Shown here piece after piece: positions 13,510 through 21,804 of a stretch of DNA of 30,405 bases. The stretch is from a virus. The stretch's first letter is position 1, and every line of letters starts with the position of its first letter. The notes under the pieces were generated by a model. That model searched no databases, was not told where the DNA came from, and worked only from the letters and a program-made list of their open reading frames with translations. Both the position numbers and the translations under genes were made by a program. Location of the stretch: IMG/VR virus record IMGVR_UViG_3300037493_001899, positions 1-30,405 of that record; one strand, 5' to 3'.

Positions 13510-13539
13510 TTGACTTGCTCTAAATAAAAGCTAAATTAT
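13510..13539 (+). promoter_or_regulatory. Fibre-operon promoter, TTG-N19-TAAATTAT, directly abutting the start codon
   Basis: TTG 13510-13512 and TAAATTAT 13532-13539 are separated by 19 bases. TAGT follows, then the ATG at 13544. With a -7 box this close, transcription would begin at or beside the ATG, so the mRNA would be almost leaderless. The same box, spacer and TAGT-ATG arrangement occurs before the gene at 19970. Confidence 0.55.
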
Positions 13540-13543
13540 TAGT

Positions 13544-13960
13544 ATGTCCTGTTGTAATTCTCAACCGTTTAATTTTAATCCTACTGCTATAGCAGAAAAC
13601 TCTGTTGCAGGTTTATTTCAAGAACTATTTGGAGATGGTTCAAAACTAACATATACTGATGGCAAGTGGGTGTATGCTGAAATCATTGGATTTCCTAAAC
13701 TAGAAAATGAAGGTGTAATAGATTATCTACTTCGTATATTAGGTAGTGGACAGGTACTATTTAATAAAGGTGTATGGGTCGCTGGAAGCTATTGCAAAGG
13801 TTCTTTGGTAGCATATGATTATAAATATTATGTTGCAAATTTACTAACATCAGCAGAACCAACAACAAATGCAGATTGGTCAGAACTACTTTACTCACTA
13901 GAAGGATTACAAGGTCCAGCAGGTGTGGATGGAGAAGGCAACTTTACTTTAGGACAATAA
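13544..13960 (+). CDS. Virion appendage protein with carbohydrate-binding-like segment and collagen-like end (138 aa)
   Basis: The segment GVWVAGSYCKGSLVAYDYKY, followed by YVANLLTSAEPTTNADW, matches the aromatic spacing of CBM5/12-type (chitin-binding type 3) modules: W...Y..G..V.Y....Y.A.......P......W. The last residues start a collagen-like run (GLQGPAGVDGEGN). Small proteins like this often decorate the capsid or join fibres. First gene of the fibre unit, with its ATG 4 bases after the promoter box. The next gene starts 6 bases later and continues the collagen theme. A role in binding host polysaccharide is inferred from the module. Confidence 0.65.
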   Translation: MSCCNSQPFNFNPTAIAENSVAGLFQELFGDGSKLTYTDGKWVYAEIIGFPKLENEGVIDYLLRILGSGQVLFNKGVWVAGSYCKGSLVAYDYKYYVANLLTSAEPTTNADWSELLYSLEGLQGPAGVDGEGNFTLGQ

Positions 13961-13966
13961 AAAATT

Positions 13967-15811
13967 ATGATAACTTATATTCAGCCAGCCGTAGGGGGAA
14001 CAATTGTAATACCTGTACAAAAGCACAGGTTCGTTGCAGGAATGGTAGTATTTCATCAATATGGTGGATATTATCGTATCTCTGCAGTAAATCCAAATCA
14101 AATAGAATTAGTAAATTTAGGTATTGTATCTGAGTTTCCTTTCCCTCTTGGTTATTCAAATCCTGCACCAGGAGAAGTAATTAACAATAGTGGTGCATTA
14201 ATTCAGCCAAGTGGTGAACCTGGTCAAGATGGTAGTAAAGGAGATAAAGGTGATGTTGGTTCTCAAGGTATACAGGGTGATTCTGGAACAGTTACTTTAA
14301 CAGGGCAATTATTAGCAGTATATAACAGATTAATTGGCAAAGGTGGTCAAGGTGGTACTAATCAAATTGTATCTGGAAGCTATCAAGGAATTGGTGGTAG
14401 TTGTGGTGTCAGAAAATGCGGATATGATGGTAGAAATTTAGGTGTTAGAATTTGCCGCGCAAATCACGGATTTGCGGCTGGGCAGGTAATTAGGGTGTCA
14501 GCAAATTACGCTGATGAATTTGAATTAGCAGACGCAACAACATTTGAAAGAGCAGTTGCAATTGGTATGGTGCAATGTGTAATAGATAAAGACACATATG
14601 TTGTAATTACTAATGGTAGAGTAGAATTTAACGAAGACCAATGGCCTACATGGGCGCCAGATGGTTTATTTGCAGGTGCAATTTATTATCTATCTGATAC
14701 ACCTGGTGAATTGAGTTTAATGCCTGGTACAGAATCAAAGGCATTATTTGTAGGATATACAAATGATGTAGGGTTCTTCAATACCTATTCTGCAGGTGGT
14801 GGTGGAGAAATTGGACCTACAGGGAAAAATGCATTTACAATAACAATGGCTGATTTTGTACAGCCTGCAGAATTAGGAGATGTTGATGTAGCTGTAGAAG
14901 ACTCACTATTCTCATCAATTGGACAAGTAGTGTATATTGAAAATGGCGGTTATTACATAGTAGTAGCTAAAGTTACGCCATATTTAATTACATTGAGGAA
15001 TTTAGGATATTCAGATAATGCAGCAGTAGGCGTAACAGTACCTACAAATTCTGCATTAACTCCAGCGGGTACAAAAGGAAATAAAGGTGATCAAGGTGTA
15101 CAGGGTTTCCAAGGTTTCCCTGGCATTGATGGTAGTACAGTATTAAATGGTAATGGTATTCCAGACGGCTTAATAGGTATAGATGGAGATTTTTATCTAG
15201 ATTTACTAACCTATGAAATCTATGGACCTAAAGCAGGTGGTGTTTGGGGTGTTGGTGTTCTACTAATTGGAGCACAGGGCATACAAGGTTTCCAAGGTAA
15301 TCCAGGTGTTGATGGTAGAACACTATTAAATGGTGTTGTTGCTCCAACAATAGAAGGTGCTGATGGAGACTTTTATATCGATACTGTAGCAAGTGTTATC
15401 TACGGACCTAAAACAGCAGGTTTATGGGGTGCTGGAGTCAATTTGGTAGGTCCACAAGGTCTACAGGGTATCCAAGGTATTCAAGGAATTCAAGGTATAC
15501 AAGGTATCCCTGGATTAAATTCATTAGGTGCATTTATTGAGGTAGTTAACAACAAAGAATATGTCTTAGAAATCAATGCTGCAGTAGGATATACTGTAAC
15601 TGGAATTTCAGCTCGTACTTCTGCAGGTACATGTACTGTTAATTATTATAAGAACGGTATTTTAATAGCTGGAACAACAATTGCTGTTACTACAGTTAAA
15701 CAAACAGTAGCATTTAGTAATGCCTTCGTAGCTGGAGATGTATTAAGTGTTGCAGTAACTAGCAATGCTGGTGCTCTAGATTTAGCAGTTGAAATTTCAT
15801 TATCAGCATAA
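13967..15811 (+). CDS. Collagen-like fibre protein (614 aa)
   Basis: Four Gly-X-Y blocks are visible: about residues 83-107, 368-389, 435-450 and 495-516; the last consists of repeated GIQ triplets. Between them are globular beta-rich segments. Two of these share the pattern DGDFY(L/I)D followed by IYGPK..G.WG (DNA near 15185-15260 and 15360-15430), a motif common in collagen-like proteins of Bacteroidota. The C-terminal about 95 residues form a beta-sandwich-like head (GYTVTGISARTSAGTCTVNYY). It is probably a trimeric virion fibre whose triple helices act as rods and whose tips contact the host. Without a Shine-Dalgarno, the ATG follows AAAAAATT. Confidence 0.8.
   Translation: MITYIQPAVGGTIVIPVQKHRFVAGMVVFHQYGGYYRISAVNPNQIELVNLGIVSEFPFPLGYSNPAPGEVINNSGALIQPSGEPGQDGSKGDKGDVGSQGIQGDSGTVTLTGQLLAVYNRLIGKGGQGGTNQIVSGSYQGIGGSCGVRKCGYDGRNLGVRICRANHGFAAGQVIRVSANYADEFELADATTFERAVAIGMVQCVIDKDTYVVITNGRVEFNEDQWPTWAPDGLFAGAIYYLSDTPGELSLMPGTESKALFVGYTNDVGFFNTYSAGGGGEIGPTGKNAFTITMADFVQPAELGDVDVAVEDSLFSSIGQVVYIENGGYYIVVAKVTPYLITLRNLGYSDNAAVGVTVPTNSALTPAGTKGNKGDQGVQGFQGFPGIDGSTVLNGNGIPDGLIGIDGDFYLDLLTYEIYGPKAGGVWGVGVLLIGAQGIQGFQGNPGVDGRTLLNGVVAPTIEGADGDFYIDTVASVIYGPKTAGLWGAGVNLVGPQGLQGIQGIQGIQGIQGIPGLNSLGAFIEVVNNKEYVLEINAAVGYTVTGISARTSAGTCTVNYYKNGILIAGTTIAVTTVKQTVAFSNAFVAGDVLSVAVTSNAGALDLAVEISLSA
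15449..15514 (+). repeat. Short tandem repeat encoding GIQ triplets
   Basis: A 9-base unit resembling GGTATTCAA is repeated with third-base changes across 15449-15514 inside the collagen-like gene. Such arrays can change length by slippage in whole triplets, altering rod length without breaking the frame. Confidence 0.75.
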
Positions 15812-15812
15812 T

Positions 15813-17042
15813 ATGGCATTTAAAAAAACAACGATAGTACCTAACAGGGATTGTGAGTTTTGGGATATCAGTTTAATATCCAAAGGAGAAAACTATGCAA
15901 TTGCTGGTACTACTGGATTAAGTGGTCTGACTACTACAGATTGGACTAGTTATGCAGGTGATATTACTAATAAAATCATTGCATACAATATAAAAACATA
16001 CACAAACTTATGGGATGGTCGTCCTACTGGTACTACAAAAAAAGCCAGAAATATGAATATCCACAAAGGACCAGTAGGGCTAATGTCGACAGCTGGTGGA
16101 GCATTTAATTATGAGTGGCTTTCATTTTCATACGGTAATGCAAGTGGTACAATGTTTCAGAGGTTAGATAATCCTGCAATTACAATTAATCCAGCAACAG
16201 TCTTTCCAGCTCAAGCTGCATTCTTTAATCAATTCAGAGATAGATTTATGGGGCATTTCGATGCTGCAGGTTCGCCTGTAGTAGCTGTAGAAAGCAGCAT
16301 TAATCAAATAAGTGTGTGGAAAGCTTCTATTGGTACTCCATATGTATTTACTGGATATTCTCCAATTTTTTTAAATAGTAATGAATTCGTAGGTTTAGAG
16401 AGACTAGTAGCAGATACTGGTAATGTAGTTTTTTATACCAAAGATACTACAGGTCAAACTACAGATAAATTTGCAAGAAGGGGTACTACTATTTATTGTA
16501 GGTGTGAGGTTGATAATTATTTAATTGAAAGAACTGTTGTAAGCAGTCTAGATATAAAATGCTTAATGCAAACATGGTTTATTGGTACTAGGTCATTTAT
16601 AGTATACAATGACTCAAATTGTAATGCTAAAACATTAGAGTCAGCAAACTACCAATACATAACAGAAGAGCAAATATTAGGAACTGTTACTCCGCAATCA
16701 ATACAACTATCAACTGTTGTTAAACCAGGTGCTGGTGCAGATACTACATTAGGAACTACTGTAGCATTTACAAATGTTACTTATATCAGTGTTGTTGTAT
16801 CAAATTCACAAGCTGAATCAATGGCTGTAGTGTCAGATTTAACAGATATAACATATGTTTTAGTCGTTGTAACAGCACCACCTCAAGAAGATTTAACATT
16901 AGCTTCTGAAGTATCATTTAATTTCGTAAATTACGAATATGATCCTGTAACACCAATACCTCCAGCAACAATTATTAATGTTGACGCAGGAACAGAACAA
17001 ATTTTGGGTACTATGACTCCACAATCTATACTTTATGTCTAA
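15813..17042 (+). CDS. Putative tail/fibre structural protein (409 aa)
   Basis: ATG 15813 follows the preceding stop by one base; an earlier TTG at 15789 lies in the previous gene and was not used. The product is beta-rich and aromatic, starting MAFKKTTIVPNRDCEFWDIS. The C-terminal third is rich in Val, Thr and Ser. EEQILGTVTPQSIQ (about residues 285-298) recurs as GTEQILGTMTPQSIL at the very end, so this part contains a repeated unit. No enzyme motif is seen. Its place between fibre genes implies a structural or receptor-binding role. The stop overlaps the next start by 8 bases (ATG 17035). Confidence 0.65.
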   Translation: MAFKKTTIVPNRDCEFWDISLISKGENYAIAGTTGLSGLTTTDWTSYAGDITNKIIAYNIKTYTNLWDGRPTGTTKKARNMNIHKGPVGLMSTAGGAFNYEWLSFSYGNASGTMFQRLDNPAITINPATVFPAQAAFFNQFRDRFMGHFDAAGSPVVAVESSINQISVWKASIGTPYVFTGYSPIFLNSNEFVGLERLVADTGNVVFYTKDTTGQTTDKFARRGTTIYCRCEVDNYLIERTVVSSLDIKCLMQTWFIGTRSFIVYNDSNCNAKTLESANYQYITEEQILGTVTPQSIQLSTVVKPGAGADTTLGTTVAFTNVTYISVVVSNSQAESMAVVSDLTDITYVLVVVTAPPQEDLTLASEVSFNFVNYEYDPVTPIPPATIINVDAGTEQILGTMTPQSILYV

Positions 17043-18021
17043 TCAAGCTAAATTTAACAATATGGAATTAAAAGGCTCAGTAAGTGGTGAATATTTGCTA
17101 TCAGTTATCAAAACTGATGGAACAGAAGTATTTCCATTAGGTAAAGAATTTAGGAAAAACTTAGTATTAAATAGTGGTTTAGACATGTTATTTAACACTG
17201 GACAAGCAGGCAATGGTTTTGCTTCAGTAATGACAGCTTGTAGAGCAGGTGGTGGAAATACTACAGCTAATGTAGCAGATGTTGTGCTTGCTATACCATT
17301 TTCAGCATCAAATACATATACTGGTGCATGCGGAACAAATGTTGATACCGCAAATTCAAGTAGTATTCATAAACGCACATTTGATTTTGCTGCAGAAGTA
17401 GGAACATCAAAAAATTATAATGAATTAGGATTTTCAAACGATACAAACCAAGCGACTAATTTATTTTCTAGAGTAGTATTGCCTAGTACAGTTACTGTAC
17501 TTGTGGGAGAAAAATTAAGAGTAGTATATCAATTAAAATGTACATTAGTACAGACTACAACAGCAGCAACAGTAACTCTAAACAATGGAGGTTTCACTGG
17601 AGATGGGTCAATTAAATGCGTTGGTATATATTCTCAAATATTTGGAACAGTAAATCCAAATGGTTCTGAATCAGCTGGCGTAGCATCGTATTTCTTAGGT
17701 AGGTCGGCTGGTAATGCATGGTTATTAACTAATTCTACATATCCATCTATTAATACTGATTTATCACCTAGTTATACAGGTGTTTCACAAGCTGATTCTC
17801 AGAGTGCAACTGCCTCAGGAACATATGTAGGAGGAACATTCTATAAAGATTTAACATATGTATGGTCTGCATCTATACCTGCAAGCACAGAAACTGATGC
17901 AAGAGCAGTAATGTTTGGAGGAAGTGTAGCTAGAGGTTCTCTTTGGATATTTAATGCTAATCAAACAAAAGAAAACACAAAAACACTAACTCTTGTATTA
18001 AGAGTAGCATGGACACGATAA
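17035..18021 (+). CDS. Fibre-tip paralogue A (328 aa)
   Basis: Paralogous to the next gene. Shared blocks are (K/R)TDGTE.FP.GK followed by KNL.LNSGLD, and later NLFSR with a V..GE.LRVVY.L segment; both proteins end with a beta strand leading to W(T). The protein is Ser/Thr/Asn-rich with beta patterning and no Gly-X-Y run. The shared N-terminal half probably folds as the attachment or trunk domain, while the divergent middle may face the host. Such duplicated fibre genes often give alternative receptor specificities. It overlaps the preceding gene and lies 4 bases before its paralogue. Confidence 0.65.
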   Translation: MSNQAKFNNMELKGSVSGEYLLSVIKTDGTEVFPLGKEFRKNLVLNSGLDMLFNTGQAGNGFASVMTACRAGGGNTTANVADVVLAIPFSASNTYTGACGTNVDTANSSSIHKRTFDFAAEVGTSKNYNELGFSNDTNQATNLFSRVVLPSTVTVLVGEKLRVVYQLKCTLVQTTTAATVTLNNGGFTGDGSIKCVGIYSQIFGTVNPNGSESAGVASYFLGRSAGNAWLLTNSTYPSINTDLSPSYTGVSQADSQSATASGTYVGGTFYKDLTYVWSASIPASTETDARAVMFGGSVARGSLWIFNANQTKENTKTLTLVLRVAWTR

Positions 18022-18025
18022 AATT

Positions 18026-19090
18026 ATGAAAATTAACGCAAATTTAGATACAAAATTAGATGGTAGGTTTAAAATAGCTGTTGTTAAAGCAGATGGAACT
18101 GAAAGATTTCCAATCGGTAAAGGATATCATAAGAACCTTATTTTAAACAGTGGTTTAGATTTATTTTTTACTCACTATACTCAGTATTCACCAGCTTTTA
18201 ATACAGCCCCATCATTTTCTACTGAATTAAGTGCTAATTGTCGTATTGGAACAGGTACAACTGCTGTTTCACCTACAGATGTTGCATTAGTAAATCCTGT
18301 ACGCTGGCAAAGTGCGTATAATGAAGCTATTGGTGTTCCAGGCGGAGGAAACGCATGTCAAACAATATATGATTTAGTCGCTGGTTCTTGCACACATCGT
18401 AGAACATATGATTATCCGACCGAAGTAGGAACTGTAATATATACAGAATTAGGTATTGCACCATTGCAAACAGGTAATTTATTTTCTAGAATTGTAATTA
18501 GTCCAGTCACAGTTAATGCTGGGGAACAATTACGAGTAGTATACGAATTGACAATTACTATTGCTCAATATATTACACCTACTGCTGCATCTGGCTCATC
18601 TGGAACATTTGATTGTGCTGGAAATTTAAAATTTGTTGGGCAATTAGCAAGTTTATTTGGAGCAATTGGAACAGATGGTCTTAGAGTAAATGGTTGGAAA
18701 AATTCTATAATTAATGGTTTTGCTAGTAATCCTAGTTGGTCATATTATCCATTATATGCTTGGCTAACTGTGCATAGTGCATTCCCAGCTAGTGATACAA
18801 ATTTAGCTATATCTTATTTAGCAGGACAATATATAGGAGCCAATAGTGTGTATGTTGCTGGATCATTTACAAAATATGCAGAGTGGATATTTTCTGCTGT
18901 AAATCCAGTATCAACAGTAAGTACTGTTAATTCTATTATAATTACACCAAGAAGCTCGTGGTCTGGTACTAGTGATCCTCAATTGGGTTTATTTCCAGGG
19001 CATGGTTTACAATTACTGTTGAATGGTGTACAGACAAAACAAGCAGATTATAAACTAACACTACAATTTACTTGGACAGCATCAAGATAA
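18026..19090 (+). CDS. Fibre-tip paralogue B (354 aa)
   Basis: Shares the DGTERFPIGK, KNLILNSGLDLFF and GNLFSRIVISPVTV-type blocks with the preceding protein, in the same order, followed by a GEQLRVVYELTITIAQ strand. The C-terminal half differs: it has extra aromatic residues (NPSWSYYPLYAWLTV) and an extended SWSGTSDPQLG loop. It probably arose by tandem duplication and diverged in the exposed half. The start follows AAAATT; the stop TAA overlaps the next ATG (TAATG). Confidence 0.65.
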   Translation: MKINANLDTKLDGRFKIAVVKADGTERFPIGKGYHKNLILNSGLDLFFTHYTQYSPAFNTAPSFSTELSANCRIGTGTTAVSPTDVALVNPVRWQSAYNEAIGVPGGGNACQTIYDLVAGSCTHRRTYDYPTEVGTVIYTELGIAPLQTGNLFSRIVISPVTVNAGEQLRVVYELTITIAQYITPTAASGSSGTFDCAGNLKFVGQLASLFGAIGTDGLRVNGWKNSIINGFASNPSWSYYPLYAWLTVHSAFPASDTNLAISYLAGQYIGANSVYVAGSFTKYAEWIFSAVNPVSTVSTVNSIIITPRSSWSGTSDPQLGLFPGHGLQLLLNGVQTKQADYKLTLQFTWTASR

Positions 19091-19479
19091 TGAACACTAC
19101 TGAAAAATTATCAGCTTTGGTTGATACAATATTAGTAAATCCATTCACAAAGACACAAGCTGTTGATGAGGATGGAAATATTAAATATTTGTATGCAGTT
19201 AATCCATTTGGACAAGGATTAATTCCATGTGCTGATACAGTGGTTGGAAAAGTTTGGTATTTATTTGATTTTTTAGCAACAACCTTAGTGAACAATTTGG
19301 TTATTTGGAAATCAAATACTATGTATAGGAAGTATCAAATTGTCAGATATGGACTTGATGATTATATGAGTTTAGAACAGACAACCAGTATTCCTACAGA
19401 GGGAAATTGGGTTAAAATCAGAACAAATATACAAGGTCCTGCTGGTGAGGATGGAGACAATGTAGTAGTAACACTTTAA
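19090..19479 (+). CDS. Small appendage protein with carbohydrate-binding-like segment and collagen-like end (129 aa)
   Basis: ATG 19090 overlaps the previous stop; an upstream ATA at 19072 lies inside the paralogue and was not used. The C-terminal half has the aromatic spacing of CBM5/12-type modules (VIWKSNTMYRKYQIVRYG, then the DDYMSLEQTTSIPTEGNW stretch) and ends in a short Gly-X-Y run (GPAGEDGDN). The gene at 13544 has the same two-part design, so the fibre unit begins and ends with related small proteins. They may cap or anchor the fibres. Confidence 0.6.
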   Translation: MNTTEKLSALVDTILVNPFTKTQAVDEDGNIKYLYAVNPFGQGLIPCADTVVGKVWYLFDFLATTLVNNLVIWKSNTMYRKYQIVRYGLDDYMSLEQTTSIPTEGNWVKIRTNIQGPAGEDGDNVVVTL

Positions 19480-19483
19480 AATT

Positions 19484-19885
19484 ATGGATAAATCAATAAC
19501 GACAGGATTAACAGACTTAGGAAAAGAAAAAACAAGGAAGGATTATGGCTGTTGCTGTGATTCTTCTTCTAAAGAAGAGCCAAAAGAGATTAAATACATT
19601 TCATATCCTAGCTTTTGCGTGCAAGGAAATGAAGACTTATTAAAAACTCCAGATGGTGAATTTTATGCTGTAGTCAAACTTAAAAAGGGCGAATACAGTA
19701 ACCACAAAGATTGGGAAGATCCCAATAAAATGATTTCTGAGGTTACATTCGAGATAATTGCAATCAAGCAACTCGATGTGCCTGCTGAAAAAGCCAAGGT
19801 TGCACAAGTACCAAAAATTGACTTCAGCTCATTAAAGGCTGAAGATGATACAGAAAGCGAAACTTCGGATCCTGAGGAAGACTAA
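19484..19885 (+). CDS. Unknown acidic small virion-region protein (133 aa)
   Basis: A cluster of three Cys (YGCCCDSSS) near residue 23 is followed by an alpha/beta segment (EIKYISYPSFCVQGNEDLL and DGEFYAVVKLKKGEYSNH) and a strongly acidic tail ending ESETSDPEED. The acidic tail could mask a binding surface during assembly. The preferred codons resemble those of the capsid gene more than those of the fibre genes, hinting at good expression. No family recognised. Last gene of the fibre unit, 16 bases before the terminator stem. Confidence 0.6.
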   Translation: MDKSITTGLTDLGKEKTRKDYGCCCDSSSKEEPKEIKYISYPSFCVQGNEDLLKTPDGEFYAVVKLKKGEYSNHKDWEDPNKMISEVTFEIIAIKQLDVPAEKAKVAQVPKIDFSSLKAEDDTESETSDPEED

Positions 19886-19901
19886 ATGCGAGTTTAGTCG
19901 G

Positions 19902-19937
19902 AACTCCGTACAGGTGCGAGTCTAGACGGAGTTTTTT
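19902..19937 (+). terminator. Rho-independent terminator after the fibre unit
   Basis: AACTCCGT (19902-19909) and ACGGAGTT (19926-19933) form a perfect 8-bp stem with a 16-base loop and a T-run to 19937. The T-run runs into the TTG of the next promoter. Two imperfect 16-base direct repeats (19887-19902 and 19915-19930, 14/16 identical) overlap the stem and may allow alternative folds. Confidence 0.85.
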
Positions 19938-19965
19938 GCTTTATAGTCAAATTGAGCTAAATTAA
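19936..19965 (+). promoter_or_regulatory. Tail-operon promoter, TTG-N19-TAAATTAA, directly abutting the start codon
   Basis: TTG 19936-19938 and TAAATTAA 19958-19965 have a 19-base spacer. TAGT follows, then the ATG at 19970, the same geometry as the fibre promoter. The box is preceded by AGC, as in the capsid and fibre promoters. It starts directly at the end of the terminator T-run. Confidence 0.55.
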
Positions 19966-19969
19966 TAGT

Positions 19970-21802
19970 ATGATCGTATCGGAAATTTATACAAAGATAA
20001 AAAACGCATTGGGAAATTGTGGGCAAGAATTAGTATTTGATAGGATTTCCGATGCTGTTGAGGCTCTTGCAAATAAAGGGCAATGGGATCCACTACAAGC
20101 CTACATTGACCTACAAGGCAGTGCTGATAGTAATCTAATGATTCTACCAGAGTTTGTGGAAGCTCCGATGAAAATCAATATCAACAAACAACCTAGTTTT
20201 GCTCGTGGTAAACTATTTGAATTCCGTCAAAACACTGATGGGACTGCAATTGGGGATGAATTAGGCTGGGCATGGGCAGATAGAGGTGAAGTACCTTATT
20301 CTATATTTCCTACAGATGCAACATTTCAATTAAAAGCTTCTATAACTGGTGTAATTAGAGCATATGGGTATGATGTAAATAATAGAGAAATATTTGATGC
20401 CAATGGATTGCCTGGATATTTAGTAACTACTGTCTCTGAAGGACCGATATTTAAAACTATCTCATCAGTATCTAAAGATGCTACTATTGACTCAGTTACA
20501 TTGTCTGCAAATGATCAATTAATAGCATTATACGAGCCACGAGCATATGATCCTCTATATAGAGTAATTAAACTGTCTAAAAAGGCTGCAGCTATTAGGA
20601 TGTTATTCCGTAGACGCACATTCCGTGTTCAATCACTAGAAGATTGGATACCTCTCAATTCTAGACTAGCAATCCAATTAATGGTTCAAGCGGTCAGTCT
20701 ATGGACTAAAGGACAGGAGATTGAAATTGCAGAAAAGTACGAGGCACAGGCATTAAAACTTTTACAAGAAGAACAAGACTCAAGAAATGTCTTTTCCTCT
20801 GTATCTGATTCCACAGAAATATCTACAGTTAGAAATCAAACATATTTAACTACTGACGCAATTGTAGTAGGCGATATCTATGATGACGCTAGTGACATTT
20901 TTGGTGCAATTGGAAGACAAAAACTATTTGATAAAATATCTGACGCAGTAGACTTATTAGCCTGTAAGTCAAATTGGGACGGTCTAACTGGAGTGTTAGA
21001 CTTATCAACTGCTGGAAATTGTGAATATACATTACCAGACTTTGTCGAAACTGTATTAAAAGTAAACTATCATGGCATTCCTACATTAGGGCATAACAAA
21101 TGGTTTGAATTTCATTTAAATGGTCCTGGTTCTTGGGATTATGCAGGACAATTTACATGGAAAGATAGGGGAGATTTCCCTACTTTTAAAGATATTCAAG
21201 TACCAGCACAATTAATTGTATTTTTAGACTCAGCGACTGACAACAATATACAAATTCGAGTCAAAGGATGGGATGAAAAAGGAAACAGAATATTCCAAAA
21301 TGGACAGGATGGGTTTATTCTACCTGCTGTATATGGCTATCCATTCCCAGACACTACAATTCCATTTGTAGGACGCATTGAGTCAATTGTAGCGCAATCT
21401 GATCCACAAGGATTTATTAAAATCTCAGCTCTAGATAGTGGTAGAGAAGATGGAACTTTATTAGCTGTCTTAGAACCAGGACAGAGACAAACTTCTTATC
21501 GTAGAATTAAAGTGCCAGGTGGTGGAAGCTGTGTTAAAATTCTATTTAGAAAGAAAACAAGACGCATTAATTCATTAAATGATTTAATCCCACTAGAATC
21601 AAGATTAGCAATTAAAATGGCAATGATGTCATTAAAAACATATGCTAGTGTCGAAAAGGGCGCTGCAGAATTAGCAGCAAGTTTTGAAGCAACAGCTACA
21701 CGACTATTAGAAGAGGAACAGGCATTGAGAAATCCACAAATTGATATGCCAGTCCAATTCGATATGGTTACCGCTCCAGGATCAATGTATAACATGACAT
21801 AA
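19970..21802 (+). CDS. Tail structural protein made of two tandem copies of one domain (610 aa)
   Basis: Residues about 1-285 and 300-595 are diverged copies. LVFDRISDAVEALANKGQWD aligns with KLFDKISDAVDLLACKSNWD. LPEFVE aligns with LPDFVE. RRRTFRVQSLEDWIPL aligns with RKKTRRINSLNDLIPL, and LNSRLAIQL aligns with LESRLAIKM. Each copy ends in a helix rich in E and A (KLLQEEQDSRN, RLLEEEQALRN). Its place directly before the nozzle-like gene suggests an adaptor or tail-tube ring component. A two-domain protein can convert a 12-fold portal ring to 6-fold tail symmetry with six subunits; this is inference. First gene of the tail unit. Confidence 0.7.
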   Translation: MIVSEIYTKIKNALGNCGQELVFDRISDAVEALANKGQWDPLQAYIDLQGSADSNLMILPEFVEAPMKININKQPSFARGKLFEFRQNTDGTAIGDELGWAWADRGEVPYSIFPTDATFQLKASITGVIRAYGYDVNNREIFDANGLPGYLVTTVSEGPIFKTISSVSKDATIDSVTLSANDQLIALYEPRAYDPLYRVIKLSKKAAAIRMLFRRRTFRVQSLEDWIPLNSRLAIQLMVQAVSLWTKGQEIEIAEKYEAQALKLLQEEQDSRNVFSSVSDSTEISTVRNQTYLTTDAIVVGDIYDDASDIFGAIGRQKLFDKISDAVDLLACKSNWDGLTGVLDLSTAGNCEYTLPDFVETVLKVNYHGIPTLGHNKWFEFHLNGPGSWDYAGQFTWKDRGDFPTFKDIQVPAQLIVFLDSATDNNIQIRVKGWDEKGNRIFQNGQDGFILPAVYGYPFPDTTIPFVGRIESIVAQSDPQGFIKISALDSGREDGTLLAVLEPGQRQTSYRRIKVPGGGSCVKILFRKKTRRINSLNDLIPLESRLAIKMAMMSLKTYASVEKGAAELAASFEATATRLLEEEQALRNPQIDMPVQFDMVTAPGSMYNMT

Positions 21803-21804
21803 TT

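Noticed and set aside
15449-15514. CRISPR-like or intergenic tandem repeat
   Set aside because: The repeat is a coding Gly-X-Y array without spacers.
17035-19090. Diversity-generating retroelement acting on the paralogous fibre genes
   Set aside because: No reverse transcriptase gene and no template/variable repeat pair with adenine-specific differences were seen in the window.
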